From: Streptomyces sp. BK208
GTDB taxonomy: Bacteria; Actinomycetota; Actinomycetes; Streptomycetales; Streptomycetaceae
DNA length: 64,000 nucleotides
NCBI RefSeq assembly: GCF_004364245.1
Contig: NZ_SOAV01000013.1
Span: forward strand, 1 to 64,000
Reading direction: 5' to 3'
This document shows, in pieces, positions 50,976-60,209 of this stretch. A model generated the notes under the pieces. The model was not told the origin of the DNA. It searched no databases and saw only the letters and a list, made by a program, of their open reading frames with translations. Position 1 is the stretch's first letter, and the number at the start of each line of letters is the position of its first letter. The position numbers were made by a program, and so were the translations under genes.

Positions 50976-51866
50976 GTGGCGGACGACCAGCATCGCCAGC
51001 AGGACCCCACCGACCAGTACCCTCGCCCGGACTTCGCCGGTCAGGACCAGCCGCACCCGGGATGGACCGGTCCGATGGACCCGCCGCCCGACCACGGCGA
51101 GGAGTCGTACCGCGGGTCGGGGCGCCTGGCGGGCCGCAGGACGGTGGTGACGGGTGGTGACTCCGGCATCGGCCGGGCGGTGGCCCTGGCTTTCGCGCGG
51201 GAGGGCGCGGACGTGCTGTTCACCCACCTGGAGGAGGAGCAGGACGAAGCACGGGAGACCTGCCGCCTGGTGGAGGACGCCGGGCGCAAGGCCGTGGCCG
51301 TCTCGTGCGACATCCGCGAGGAGGGCAACTGCCGGTCGCTCGTCGAGCGGGCCGTGGCGGAGTTCGGCGGCATCGACGTCCTGGTGAACAACGCGGCCTA
51401 TCAGATGGCCCAGCCGGACGGCATCGAGGCGATCACGACGGAGCAGTTCGACCGGGTGATGCGGACGAACCTGTACGGCATGTTCTGGCTGACCAAGTTC
51501 GCGCTGCCGCACATTCCGGCGGGCGGCAGCGTCATCAACACCACCTCCGTGCAGGCGTACAAGCCCAGTCCGCCCCTGCTGGACTACGCGATGACCAAGG
51601 GCGCGATCGTGACCTTCACCCAGGGACTCGCCCAGATGGTCGCGGAACGCGGTATCCGGGTGAACGCGGTGGCGCCCGGGCCTGTCTGGACGCCGTTGAT
51701 CCCGGCGACGCTGCCGGACACGGCCGAGTTCGGCAAGCAGAGCCCGCTGGGCCGGCCCGCGCAGCCGGCCGAGCTGGCCCCGGCGTACGTCTATCTCGCC
51801 TCCCAGGAGGCCGGGTACGTCACCGCGGAGATCCTGAACGCGACCGGCGGGACCCCCCTGCCCTGA
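50976..51866 (+). CDS. SDR oxidoreductase with N-terminal extension (general-stress type)
   Basis: 296 aa. A polar N-terminal extension of about 50 residues (DDQHRQQDPTDQYPRPD..) precedes the SDR core: VVTGGDSGIGRAVALAF (TGxxxGIG), NNAAYQ, catalytic Ser in NTTSVQAY and YAMTKGA (YxxxK). This is the arrangement of Bacillus YdaD/YhxC-like stress dehydrogenases. NAD(P)-dependent; substrate not known. GTG 50976 with GGGAGA. Monocistronic, convergent with DUF2267. Confidence 0.92.
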   Translation: MADDQHRQQDPTDQYPRPDFAGQDQPHPGWTGPMDPPPDHGEESYRGSGRLAGRRTVVTGGDSGIGRAVALAFAREGADVLFTHLEEEQDEARETCRLVEDAGRKAVAVSCDIREEGNCRSLVERAVAEFGGIDVLVNNAAYQMAQPDGIEAITTEQFDRVMRTNLYGMFWLTKFALPHIPAGGSVINTTSVQAYKPSPPLLDYAMTKGAIVTFTQGLAQMVAERGIRVNAVAPGPVWTPLIPATLPDTAEFGKQSPLGRPAQPAELAPAYVYLASQEAGYVTAEILNATGGTPLP

Positions 51867-51923
51867 GCGGGACGCCGGTCCGGGCGCCGGGTGGCGGCCG
51901 TCGGCCCGCGGTGCGCGCCGGGC

Positions 51924-52364
51924 TCAGGCCGCCTGGACGAGTTCCGCGCGGCCGAAGAGGATCGCGTAACCGGAGGGCAGCTGGGCGAGGACGCGGTCGA
52001 GCAGGGCGGGGCCGGCGAGGCGGCCGACGACGCCCAGGACCGAGCCGACGTCCCACCGCGTGGTGGCGAGGGAGCCGCCGGTGCGGGTGGCCAGGTCCCT
52101 GACGAAGGCCCAGCCGGTGATCGGGTCGGTCTCCGGGATCTGGTCGGCGAAGATCCGCGCCGCCTCACGCGGGAGACGGGCGGCCAGCTCGACGCGTTCC
52201 TCGCCGGTGACGCGACGGCCGAGCGCGGCCAGGACGGCGGACACGACGTCTTCGGCCCGTTCCCGGGTGGAGTAGGCGCCGTGGTAACGGACCTGCTCCA
52301 GCATCTCGGCGAACGACATGGCCGACGCGGTGGTGGTCGTCGCCGAAGCCGTCTTGGTGTGCAT
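51924..52364 (-). CDS. DUF2267 family protein
   Basis: 146 aa: short Thr/Ala-rich start, then a DUF2267 helical domain (MSFAEMLEQVRYHGAYSTRERAEDVVSAVLAALGRRVTGEERVELAARLP and FVRDLATRTGGSLATTRWDVGSVLGVVGRLAG). Such proteins often accompany Hsp20 and stress genes; no biochemical role is established. ATG 52364, no clear ribosome site; the internal MSF start about 15 residues in is an alternative. It lies 172 bp downstream of hsp18 on the same strand and could be read from its promoter. Confidence 0.85.
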   Translation of the reverse strand: MHTKTASATTTTASAMSFAEMLEQVRYHGAYSTRERAEDVVSAVLAALGRRVTGEERVELAARLPREAARIFADQIPETDPITGWAFVRDLATRTGGSLATTRWDVGSVLGVVGRLAGPALLDRVLAQLPSGYAILFGRAELVQAA

Positions 52365-52536
52365 CGGTGAAGGGCGCCTTTCTGGATCGTCGGGTGGCAC
52401 GGCCGGGTCGGCCGGCTGTCGGGGGGTGGGGGCGGGTCCCGGTCCATGACGGCCCGCCCCGATGTCCCGGGCGGTGGGCGGAGGGCGGGAGGCACGGGGC
52501 GTCTCGCCCTCCGCCGCCCGGAGCGCGGCTTCCGCC

Positions 52537-52974
52537 TCAGGCGGAGATCTCCTTGTGGTCCTGGCCGTCACCGATCGAGATCTTGCGCGGCTTGGCCCGC
52601 TCGGCGATCGGGACACGCAGGGTGAGCACGCCCGCGTCGTAGTCGGCGCTGATGCGCTCGGTGTCGAGGGTGTCCGCGAGCATCACCTGGCGGGAGAAGA
52701 CCCCGAAGGGGCGTTCCGCGAGTTCCATCTGGGCCTCGCCGCCGGCGGAGACGGGACGTCGCTCGGCCCGGACGGTCAGCATGTTGCGCTCGACGTCGAT
52801 GTCGATGGCCTCCCGGTCGACTCCGGGAAGGTCCAGGGCGATCACGTACACGTCGCCATCGCGGTACGCGTCCATGGGCACCGCCGACGGACGCGACCAG
52901 GTGCCGGACGTGCTCGGGAACAACTGCTGGGCGAGCCGGTCGAACTCACGGAAGGGGTCGGTGCGCATCAGCAT
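52537..52974 (-). CDS. hsp18: Small heat-shock protein Hsp18 (Hsp20 family)
   Basis: 145 aa alpha-crystallin-domain chaperone that holds unfolding proteins. N-terminus MLMRTDPFREFDRLAQQLF, crystallin domain about 45-135 (VPMDAYRDGDVYVIALDLPGVDREAIDIDVE, RPFGVFSRQVMLADTLD, DYDAGVLTLRVPIAE). ATG 52974 with GGAGGTG. Promoter TTGTCA-17-TACATA is filled by a perfect RheA-type operator, and the divergent gene is rheA, the arrangement known for hsp18 of Streptomyces albus. Confidence 0.95.
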   Translation of the reverse strand: MLMRTDPFREFDRLAQQLFPSTSGTWSRPSAVPMDAYRDGDVYVIALDLPGVDREAIDIDVERNMLTVRAERRPVSAGGEAQMELAERPFGVFSRQVMLADTLDTERISADYDAGVLTLRVPIAERAKPRKISIGDGQDHKEISA

Positions 52975-53027
52975 GGTGAAACACCTCCAGTGCGAGTAGA
53001 TCCGCTCATGCGCTGGTCTTGCACATT

Positions 53028-53056
53028 TATGTAGCATGTCATCGGAACGATGACAA
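53028..53056 (-). promoter_or_regulatory. hsp18 promoter with RheA operator
   Basis: -35 TTGTCA (53056-53051), 17 bp, -10 TACATA (53033-53028). The operator TGTCATCG-GAA-CGATGACA (53037-53055) fills the spacer; TGTCATC-N5-GATGACA is the RheA site described in Streptomyces albus. Confidence 0.85.
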
Positions 53057-53061
53057 CTGCT

Positions 53062-53084
53062 GGTGTCGTCCACTGGACGACACC
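53062..53084. promoter_or_regulatory. Second RheA-type operator ahead of rheA
   Basis: GGTGTCGTCCA, C, TGGACGACACC: perfect 11-bp arms. Its core TGTCGTC-N5-GACGACA is a variant of the first site, with centres 27 bp apart, and it ends 16 bp before the rheA start. Confidence 0.6.
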
Positions 53085-53100
53085 GTGTCGGGAGGTGACC

Positions 53101-53766
53101 ATGACCGCAGATCAGCCGGGGTCCGCACCCCGGTCCGTGTCCTTCCTCGCCGCCGAGGCGGCACTGGCGTCGATCGAGGAGGCCGTCCACGGCGCCCAGG
53201 CACCGGCGCCCGGCCCGCGGACCGACGGTGAGGTCAGCTCCGACCAGGCGCTCGCCGCCCTGCTGCTCCTGCGGGAGATGCGGGACCAGCTCGCCGGGTG
53301 GGAGACGGGCCTGATCGAAACCGCCCGTGAGGCAGGGGCGAGCTGGGCCGAGCTCGCCCGCACCCTCGGCGTCGCCAGCCGGCAGGCCGCCGAACGCCGC
53401 TATCTGCGCCTGCGTCCCGGCGCCCCCGGCAGCACCGGCGAACAGCGTGTCCGGGCCACCCGCGACCGCCGTGCGGCCGACCGGGCCGTCACCACCTGGG
53501 CCCGGGGCAACGCCGCGGACCTGCGTCAGCTCGCCGGGCAGGTCACCGCACTCACGGCGCTCCCGGCGCACGCTCGCACGCCGCTCGTGAACGCGCTGGG
53601 CCGGGACGACGCCGCCGGCCTCATCGGACCGCTGTCCGGCGCCCGTGAACACCTCGGCGCGGACCATCCCGAACTGGCCGACCGCATCGACCGCGTCGTC
53701 CGGCGCACCGACCTGCTCCGCGGCACGCCCGGCGACGGCGGCCGGCCGCCCGGGAAGACCGTGTGA
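53101..53766 (+). CDS. rheA: Hsp18 transcriptional regulator RheA
   Basis: 221 aa. The central segment LLLLREMRDQLAGWETGLIETAREAGASWAELARTLGVASRQAAERRYLRLRPG carries the DNA-binding helix pattern of the RheA/HSP18-regulator family. In S. albus RheA represses hsp18 and is itself the thermosensor, changing conformation on heating. ATG 53101 is preceded by GGGAGGTGACC. Divergent from hsp18, with two RheA-like operators between, so autoregulation is expected. Confidence 0.88.
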   Translation: MTADQPGSAPRSVSFLAAEAALASIEEAVHGAQAPAPGPRTDGEVSSDQALAALLLLREMRDQLAGWETGLIETAREAGASWAELARTLGVASRQAAERRYLRLRPGAPGSTGEQRVRATRDRRAADRAVTTWARGNAADLRQLAGQVTALTALPAHARTPLVNALGRDDAAGLIGPLSGAREHLGADHPELADRIDRVVRRTDLLRGTPGDGGRPPGKTV

Positions 53767-54028
53767 GCGCTGAGCCGGACCGGGGGAGACAGGGGGCGTA
53801 CCGACCACCGCGCGGTGGTCGGCGTCACCGCGGGGACGCGGCGGCCGAGTCCGGCCCCGCCGCCGGGCGGGGAGTCGGCGACGAGCATGATCCCGCCCGT
53901 GTCGTTGACGACCAGGGCCGACGCGTAAAAGGGTGGCCGTGGCCGGGTGTCCCGCTCGCACGGGCGGGGCACCCAGGCCGGTCGTGGAACGCCTGACCGC
54001 CGCTTCCGAACCCCGAGGACGGGACCCC

Positions 54029-55270
54029 GTGAAGATCACCGCCGCCGATGTCGTCGTCACCAGCCCGGGTCGCAACTTCGTCACCCTGCGCATCACCACC
54101 GAGGACGGGCTCACCGGTCTCGGGGACGCCACCCTCAACGGACGCGAGCTGGCCGTCGAGGCCTACCTGCGGGAGCACGTGGCCCCCCTGTTGCCCGGAC
54201 GGGACGCCCACGCCATCGAGGACACCTGGCAGTACCTGTACCGCGGAGCGTACTGGCGCCGGGGCCCGGTCACGATGGCTGCCATAGCGGCCGTGGACAT
54301 GGCGCTGTGGGACATCAAGGGCAAGGCCGCCGGCCTGCCGGTGTACCAGCTCCTCGGCGGTGCCTGCCGCACCGGCGCACTGGCCTACGGCCACGCGTCC
54401 GGCCGGGACGTACCCGAACTGCTCGACTCGGTGCGCGAGCACCTGGCCGACGGTTTCCGGGCCGTCCGGATCCAGAGCGGCATCCCCGGCCTCGACTCCG
54501 TCTACGGCGTCGCCGCCTCCGCCGCGGGACAGGGGGAGCGCTACGACTACGAGCCCGCCCGGCGCACGGGCACCGCCCACCCGCGTCCCACCGAGGAGAC
54601 CTGGGACACCCGCGCCTACCTGCGTCACATGCCCACGGTGTTCGAGGCCGTGCGGCACACCTTCGGCCCCGAGCTCCCGTTGCTGCACGACGGGCACCAC
54701 CGCATGACGCCCGTCCAGGCGGCGCGGCTCGGCAAGGACCTGGAGCCCTACGACCTGTTCTGGCTGGAGGACGCGACGCCGGGGGAGGACCAGAAGGCCC
54801 TGCGGCTGATCCGCCAGCACACCACCACCCCGCTGGCCATCGGGGAGGTCTTCAACTCCGTCCACGACTACGCCACGCTGCTCCAGGAACGGCTGATCGA
54901 CTACGTCCGCTCCGCGGTGACGCACACCGGCGGCATCACCGCCGTACGGAAACTCCTCGACATGGCCGCCGTGTACGGGGTCAAGTCCGGCATGCACGGT
55001 CCGACCGACATCTCACCCGTGGGCATGGCGGCCGCCCTGCACCTCGATCTCGCCGTGCACAACTTCGGCATCCAGGAGTACATGCGCCACGCCCCGGAAA
55101 CCCTTGAGGTCTTCCGCACGTCCTACCGCTTCGAGGACGGCCTCCTGCACCCCGGGGACGCCCCCGGCCTCGGGGTCGAACTCGACGACGAGGCAGCCGC
55201 CCGCTTCCCCTACGCCCCCGCCTATCTGCCCGTGAACCGCCTCCGCGACGGTACCGTCCACGACTGGTGA
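54029..55270 (+). CDS. manD: D-mannonate dehydratase (ManD, enolase superfamily)
   Basis: 413 aa. ManD converts D-mannonate to 2-keto-3-deoxygluconate; other sugar acids are possible in this family. Capping domain at the N-terminus, then a barrel with the ManD loop signature VRIQSGIPGLDSVYG (catalytic Arg/Tyr), metal ligands in LLHDGHHRM, WLEDATP and IGEVFNS, and the His of GMHGPTDISPVGMAA. GTG 54029. Preceded by 262 bp without a gene and no sugar-acid neighbours, so it may serve a pathway encoded elsewhere. Confidence 0.92.
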   Translation: MKITAADVVVTSPGRNFVTLRITTEDGLTGLGDATLNGRELAVEAYLREHVAPLLPGRDAHAIEDTWQYLYRGAYWRRGPVTMAAIAAVDMALWDIKGKAAGLPVYQLLGGACRTGALAYGHASGRDVPELLDSVREHLADGFRAVRIQSGIPGLDSVYGVAASAAGQGERYDYEPARRTGTAHPRPTEETWDTRAYLRHMPTVFEAVRHTFGPELPLLHDGHHRMTPVQAARLGKDLEPYDLFWLEDATPGEDQKALRLIRQHTTTPLAIGEVFNSVHDYATLLQERLIDYVRSAVTHTGGITAVRKLLDMAAVYGVKSGMHGPTDISPVGMAAALHLDLAVHNFGIQEYMRHAPETLEVFRTSYRFEDGLLHPGDAPGLGVELDDEAAARFPYAPAYLPVNRLRDGTVHDW

Positions 55271-55410
55271 GGCACTCGGGGACCGGGCGGGGCCCGCCGC
55301 GTCCCGCCCGGCCGGCCCCCCGGGGACGGCCCCCGGGGACGGGACCGCGGGCCGCGGGCGGGGCGTGGCAGAGTGGAGATGCCCCGTCGCCTTCCGGAAA
55401 GTCCCCTCGC

Positions 55411-56073
55411 ATGCGTCTCCTGCTCATCAGGCACGGCCAGACTCCGTCCAACCTCAAGCACCTCCTGGACACCGCCGAGCCCGGCCCCGGACTGACCGCG
55501 CTCGGCCAGGAACAGGCAGCGGCGCTCCCCGGCGCACTGGCGTCGGAGGAGATCGACGCGCTGTACGCGTCGACGCTCGTACGCACCCAGCTCACCGCGG
55601 CACCCCTGGCCGCCGCCACGGGACTGGAGGTCCGGATCCGGCCGGGACTGCGGGAACTGGTCGCCGGTGATCTGGAGATGCGCGGCGACGACGAGGCGGC
55701 GCACACCTACATGCACACCGCCTTCGCCTGGTCCGCGGGGGACGTGCGGCGCCGTATGCCCGGCGGCGAGACCGGAGCGGAGGCGCTGGCCCGCCTCGAC
55801 GCCGTCGTCGCCGAGGCGCACGACAGTGGTGCGCGGACGGTGGCGATGGTCAGCCACGGCGCCGCGATCCGGATGTGGGTGGCGGCGCGGGCCGACAACG
55901 TGGACATCGACTACGCCGCGCACCACCCCCTGGCGAACACGGGCATCGTCGTCCTGTCCGGGTCTCCCGACCAGGGGTGGCGGGCGCTGCTCTGGGAGGG
56001 CAGCTCCCTGGGCCCCCGCCCCCGTACGCCCGACCCGGAGGATCCCACGGGCTCGGCCGTGCCCACGCCCTGA
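55411..56073 (+). CDS. Histidine phosphatase family protein
   Basis: 220 aa with RHG motif LLLIRHGQTPSNL (phosphoaccepting His at residue 8), acid Glu in GLRELVAGDLE and second His in MVSHGAAIRMWV. Phosphoglycerate-mutase-like phosphatase fold; substrate unknown. The Pro/Arg-rich last 25 residues form a tail. ATG 55411; ribosome site weak (GGAAAG). Single gene between ManD and a RibD-like reductase. Confidence 0.9.
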   Translation: MRLLLIRHGQTPSNLKHLLDTAEPGPGLTALGQEQAAALPGALASEEIDALYASTLVRTQLTAAPLAAATGLEVRIRPGLRELVAGDLEMRGDDEAAHTYMHTAFAWSAGDVRRRMPGGETGAEALARLDAVVAEAHDSGARTVAMVSHGAAIRMWVAARADNVDIDYAAHHPLANTGIVVLSGSPDQGWRALLWEGSSLGPRPRTPDPEDPTGSAVPTP

Positions 56074-56172
56074 CCCGGGCCCGTCGGCGCTCCGGAGCCT
56101 CCTCGCGCCCCGACCCGCCCGAGAGACGCCGACTCGGGCCGCGACCCCGCGGGGCCGGTGTACAACCGTGCC

Positions 56173-56793
56173 ATGACAGCGCACTCGGGCAAGGTGGTCT
56201 GCGACCTCACGATCTCGGCCGACGGATACGCGGCCGGCCTCGACCAGACGGAGGAACGCCCTTTCGGAAGCGACGGAGGCGACGGCACGGGCGAAAGGCT
56301 GCACGCATGGATGTTCGACCATGCCGACGAGAACCGTGCCGAGGTCGCCGGGATGGCCGCGGCCGAGGCGTTCATCATGGGACGCAACATGTTCGGCCCG
56401 GTACGGGGCGCCTGGGACCGGCAGTGGAACGGCTGGTGGGGTGAGACTCCGCCCTTCGGCGCCCCCGTCTTCGTGCTCACCCACCACGCGCGCGAGCCGC
56501 AGCCGATGGGCGGCGGGACCACGTTCCACTTCGTCACCGACGGCATCGAGTCGGCGCTGGCACGCGCACGCGCCGCGGCGGGGGGCGGCGACATCGCCGT
56601 CCTGGGCGGAGCGACCACCGTCAACCAGTACCTCGCCGCCGGGCTGATCGAGGAGCTGCGGCTGCACATCGTGCCGTTCACCCTCGGGGCGGGCACGCGC
56701 CTGTTCGACGGCGTTCCGCCGCTGACGTTCGAGCAGACGGCCGTACGGGCGGCGACCTCGGTCACCCACCTGACCTACCGCGTGGTGAGCTGA
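56173..56793 (+). CDS. Dihydrofolate reductase family protein (RibD C-terminal type)
   Basis: 206 aa: VVCDLTISADGYAAGLDQT start, FIMGRNMFGPVRG, VFVLTHHAREPQ and GGATTVNQYLAAGLIEELRLHIVP, typical of the YyaP/RibD_C reductase-like family widespread in streptomycetes. Probably NADPH-binding. ATG 56173 is chosen over GTG 56158 since it fits the family start. Distinct from the shorter paralogue at 44742. Confidence 0.9.
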   Translation: MTAHSGKVVCDLTISADGYAAGLDQTEERPFGSDGGDGTGERLHAWMFDHADENRAEVAGMAAAEAFIMGRNMFGPVRGAWDRQWNGWWGETPPFGAPVFVLTHHAREPQPMGGGTTFHFVTDGIESALARARAAAGGGDIAVLGGATTVNQYLAAGLIEELRLHIVPFTLGAGTRLFDGVPPLTFEQTAVRAATSVTHLTYRVVS

Positions 56794-56909
56794 GCCGGCG
56801 GCCGGGAACAGCGAGCCCGGCACGCGCCGTTGCACAGGCGGAGAGACCGGCCGCCGGCCGCACGCCGCCGTACCCGGAGTCCGACCTAAGTCTGATGGAG
56901 GACAGTTTC

Positions 56910-57743
56910 ATGACCGACCGACCCTTGACGCTCATGGCCGTGCACGCCCACCCCGACGACGAGGCCACCGGCACGGGCGGCGTCCTCGCGCGATACGCGG
57001 CGGAGGGCGTCCGCACGGTGCTCGTGACGTGTACCGACGGCGGATGCGGTGACGGACCGGGGGGTGTGAAGCCGGGCGACCCGGGCCACGATCCGGCGGC
57101 CGTCGCCTCCATGCGCCGTCGTGAACTGCAGGAGAGCTGCGAGGTCCTGAAGATCAGCGCCCTCGAGACGCTGGACTACGCCGACTCCGGCATGATGGGC
57201 TGGCCGAGCAACGACGCCCCCGGGTCCTTCTGGCGGACCCCCGTCGAGGAGGGCGCCGCGCGACTGGCCGAACTCATGCGGCACTACCGGCCCGACGTGG
57301 TCGTCACCTACGACGAGAACGGCTTCTACGGCCACCCCGACCACATCCAGGCGCACCGCATCACCATGGCGGCCCTCGAGATGACGGGGCTGACGCCGAA
57401 GGTGTACTGGACGACGATGCCCCACTCGATGATGCGGCGTTTCGGCGAGATCATGCGCGAGTTCAACGAGGACATGCCGGAGCCGGACCCCGCCGAGGTC
57501 GCCGCGATGGCCGAGATCGGCCTCCCCGACGACGAGATCACCACCTGGGTGGACACCCTCGCCTTCAGCGGCCAGAAGTTCGACGCGCTGGCCGCGCACG
57601 CCAGCCAGGGCGAGAACATCTTCTTCCTCCGGATGGGCAAGGAGAGGTTCGGCGAGTTGATGGGCACGGAGACCTTCCTGCGGGTCCGGGACACCACCGG
57701 CGCGGACGTACCGGAGACCGACCTCTTCGCCGGACTGCGCTGA
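56910..57743 (+). CDS. PIG-L family deacetylase (MshB/Mca-like)
   Basis: 277 aa. Zinc motif VHAHPDDEATGTGG (AHPDDE, residues about 11-24) and GHPDHIQAHR (about 145) are intact. PIG-L enzymes remove acetyl groups from GlcNAc derivatives, for instance in mycothiol metabolism; overall similarity is to Mca-like amidases. ATG 56910 follows GGAGG at 8 nt; the upstream ATG 56895 overlaps that site. Monocistronic. Confidence 0.9.
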   Translation: MTDRPLTLMAVHAHPDDEATGTGGVLARYAAEGVRTVLVTCTDGGCGDGPGGVKPGDPGHDPAAVASMRRRELQESCEVLKISALETLDYADSGMMGWPSNDAPGSFWRTPVEEGAARLAELMRHYRPDVVVTYDENGFYGHPDHIQAHRITMAALEMTGLTPKVYWTTMPHSMMRRFGEIMREFNEDMPEPDPAEVAAMAEIGLPDDEITTWVDTLAFSGQKFDALAAHASQGENIFFLRMGKERFGELMGTETFLRVRDTTGADVPETDLFAGLR

Positions 57744-57911
57744 CCCCCGGCCGACGGAGACCGTGAGGAACCCCGGGTCCGGCGCTGCCCGGGCTGCTAG
57801 CCTGCGGCCATTGCCAGACCTGGGACCCGCCGCCCGGCCACCGGATCCCAAGGGCGCGCGGATGCCCTGCACTTGGCCCACAGGTTCGCAGCTCTGTGTG
57901 AAGCTTTGCCC

Positions 57912-58715
57912 ATGAGTCATCCGAGTGAAGAAGTCAGGGCCAGACTGCAGACCGACCGTCCGCACTCCGCCCGTGTCTGGAACTACCTGCTGGGCGGCAA
58001 GGACAACTATCCCGTCGACAGCGAGGCCGGCGAGGTCATCCTGACGACGTTCCCCGAGTTCGCCGCCGTCGCCCGGCTGCAACGACGGTTCCTGGCACGC
58101 GCGGTGCGCTTCCTTGCGGGCGAGGCCGGCATCCGCCAGTTCCTCGACATCGGCACCGGACTGCCCACCGCGGACAACACGCACGAGCTGGCCCAGCGCA
58201 TCGCGCCGGAGAGCCGCATCGTGTACGTGGACAACGACCCGCTCGTCCTCACCCACGCCCAGGCCCTCCTCACCAGCAGCCCGGAGGGTGCCTGCGCCTA
58301 CATCGACGCCGACGTCCGGGACCCGGAACGCATCCTGGCCGAAGCCGCCAAGACCCTGGACCTCAGCCGTCCCGTCGGGCTGACCATGCTCGGGATCCTG
58401 GGGCAGATCTCCGACGCCGAGCGTCCCGCGGAGCTGGTCGGCGCGCTGCTCTCGGGGCTGCCCACCGGCAGCTACCTGGCCCTGAGCGACGGAACCAACG
58501 GCAACGAGGCCCTCAACAGGGCGGTCGAGGTCTACAACGGGCAGTCGGCCAACACCTACCACCTGCGCTCACCGGAAGAGATCGCGACCTACTTCGCCGG
58601 ACTCACCCTGGTAGAGCCGGGCGTCGTCTCCACGGCCACCTGGCGTCCGGACACCGACCCGTCCGAGGAGTCCACGGCCGACGTGTCCGTCTGCGGAGTC
58701 GCGGTCAAGAACTGA
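57912..58715 (+). CDS. SAM-dependent methyltransferase of the PF04672 (DUF574) family
   Basis: 267 aa. The family signature HSARVWNYLLGGKDNYPVDSEAGE opens the protein; SAM-binding motif RQFLDIGTGLPTADNTHELAQ (about 75-95), acidic YVDNDPLVLTHA and DADVRDPE follow. Streptomycetes carry dozens of these paralogues, some tied to secondary metabolism or conservon signalling; substrate unknown. ATG 57912. Convergent with the cellulase across a stacked terminator. Confidence 0.92.
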   Translation: MSHPSEEVRARLQTDRPHSARVWNYLLGGKDNYPVDSEAGEVILTTFPEFAAVARLQRRFLARAVRFLAGEAGIRQFLDIGTGLPTADNTHELAQRIAPESRIVYVDNDPLVLTHAQALLTSSPEGACAYIDADVRDPERILAEAAKTLDLSRPVGLTMLGILGQISDAERPAELVGALLSGLPTGSYLALSDGTNGNEALNRAVEVYNGQSANTYHLRSPEEIATYFAGLTLVEPGVVSTATWRPDTDPSEESTADVSVCGVAVKN

Positions 58716-58723
58716 TGTGCCCT

Positions 58724-58781
58724 GCCCCGCGGCGCCGACCGGGGCGGGACTCCGGATCCGACCGGAGCCCCGCCGCGGGGC
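58724..58781. terminator. Stacked bidirectional terminator
   Basis: Outer arms GCCCCGCGGCG and CGCCGCGGGGC (11 bp, perfect) enclose an inner CTCCGG/CCGGAG hairpin, between convergent methyltransferase and cellulase genes. Confidence 0.65.
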
Positions 58782-58784
58782 GGC

Positions 58785-60170
58785 TCAGCTCGTCGGGAAG
58801 TTGTCCGCGGTGCTGATCCGGCTCTTCAGCAGGGACCCGGACTCCGTCAGCACGCCGCTGCTGCTGTAGTCGGTGCCGTTGCAGGTGCCGGGCTTGAGGG
58901 CCGCGCTGCCCTCGTCGGCGTCGGAGTACGTCCAGTTCGCGTAGCTGATCTGCAACCGGTCGAGCAGGTCCAGCCACGCGGTGCTGCTCGACCGGTCCAC
59001 CGCACCGCCGCCGGTGGCGCTCACCGTGCCGAACTCCGTCACGAACAGGGGCAGCTGGGAGGCCGCCCGGCTCACGGCCGCGCGGTAGTTGTCCTTGTGG
59101 CTCGCGGCGTAGAAGTGGAACGTGTACATGATGTTGGTCGCGTTCACGGGGTTGTTGACCACCTCGGTCTCGCTGGAGCCGTCCGAGACGCCCAGCGAGG
59201 ACCAGCCCCGGGTGCCGACGATGACGACGGCGTCCGGGTCGGCGGCCCGGATCACCGGGATGACCTGTTCGGCGTAGTTCTTGATGGCCGACCAGCTCAC
59301 GCCGTTGGGCTCGTTGGCGATCTCGTAGATCACGTTCTTCTTGTCCGCGTTGCGGGCGGCGACGGAGGAGAAGAACGTCTTGGCGCGGTCCAGGTTGAAG
59401 TTCGGGTCACCCGGCGTCAGCGTGTGGAAGTCGATCACCGCGTACATGCCGCGTTCCTCGGCCTCGTCCACCAGGCCGTTCACCCGGCTGGTGAACCCTG
59501 CCGGGTCGGTCTCGTAGCCGTCCTCCTGCACGTACATGGCGATGCGGAGCAGGTCCGACTTCCAGTCCTCGGCCAGTGCGTCCAGGGAGGCGTCGTTGTA
59601 GCACTGGCTGAACCACTGGATGCCGTGCGTGCTCATGCCGCGGAGTTGCACGGGCCGGTTGTACTGGTTGCACAGGTGCACGCCGCAGACGTGCAGCTGC
59701 CCGTTGACGGCGACCGGGGTCCCGGTCGCGGGCGGGTCGGTCGGCGGGTCCGTCGGCGGATCGGTGACGGAGCCGGTGCAGGTGACGCCGTTGAGGGAGA
59801 AGGACGTGGGGACCGGGTTGGAACCCGAGAAGGACCCCACGAATCCCAGGTCGGCCGATGCGCCGGTGGACAGGGTGCGGTTCCAGTCGACCCCGTTGGC
59901 CTGGACGGTGGTGCCGGACTGCGACCAGGTCGCGTTCCAGCCCTGGACGACCTTCTGCCCGGCGTTCGGCATGGTGAACTTGAGCGTCCACCCGCTGACG
60001 GGAGCACCCAGGTTGGTGATCTTCACGCCGGCCTGGAAGCCGCCGTCCCACTGGCTGGTGATCGTGTATGCGGCCGTGCAGCCGGCCGCCGCCTGCGCCG
60101 GAGGTCCGGCGAGCGCGGTGAGGCCGACGACCGATGCGGCGGTCGCGAGTAGGGCCAAGAGGCGTTTCAA
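58785..60170 (-). CDS. Secreted GH5 cellulase with N-terminal CBM2
   Basis: 461 aa: signal peptide (about 1-30), CBM2 (about 31-135, CTAAYTITSQWDGGFQAGVKITNLGAPVSGWTLKF, cellulose-binding Trp residues), linker TDPPTDPPTDPPATG, then a GH5 domain starting QLHVCGVHLCNQYNRPVQLRGMSTHGIQW. Acid/base Glu in YEIANEPNG, nucleophile Glu in LFVTEFGTVS. Endo-1,4-beta-glucanase. TTG 60170 is the likely start since GGAGG lies five nt upstream and the signal peptide begins there. A perfect CebR operator is 40 bp upstream. Confidence 0.93.
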   Translation of the reverse strand: MKRLLALLATAASVVGLTALAGPPAQAAAGCTAAYTITSQWDGGFQAGVKITNLGAPVSGWTLKFTMPNAGQKVVQGWNATWSQSGTTVQANGVDWNRTLSTGASADLGFVGSFSGSNPVPTSFSLNGVTCTGSVTDPPTDPPTDPPATGTPVAVNGQLHVCGVHLCNQYNRPVQLRGMSTHGIQWFSQCYNDASLDALAEDWKSDLLRIAMYVQEDGYETDPAGFTSRVNGLVDEAEERGMYAVIDFHTLTPGDPNFNLDRAKTFFSSVAARNADKKNVIYEIANEPNGVSWSAIKNYAEQVIPVIRAADPDAVVIVGTRGWSSLGVSDGSSETEVVNNPVNATNIMYTFHFYAASHKDNYRAAVSRAASQLPLFVTEFGTVSATGGGAVDRSSSTAWLDLLDRLQISYANWTYSDADEGSAALKPGTCNGTDYSSSGVLTESGSLLKSRISTADNFPTS

Positions 60171-60209
60171 CGCTTCCTCCTTGAGTGGCATGAGCATGTC
60201 AGGACATGA

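Noticed and set aside
53767..54028. Minus-strand frame containing SALVVNDTGGIMLVAD
   Set aside because: Short protein-like run only; no start, no family recognised, surrounded by low-complexity sequence.
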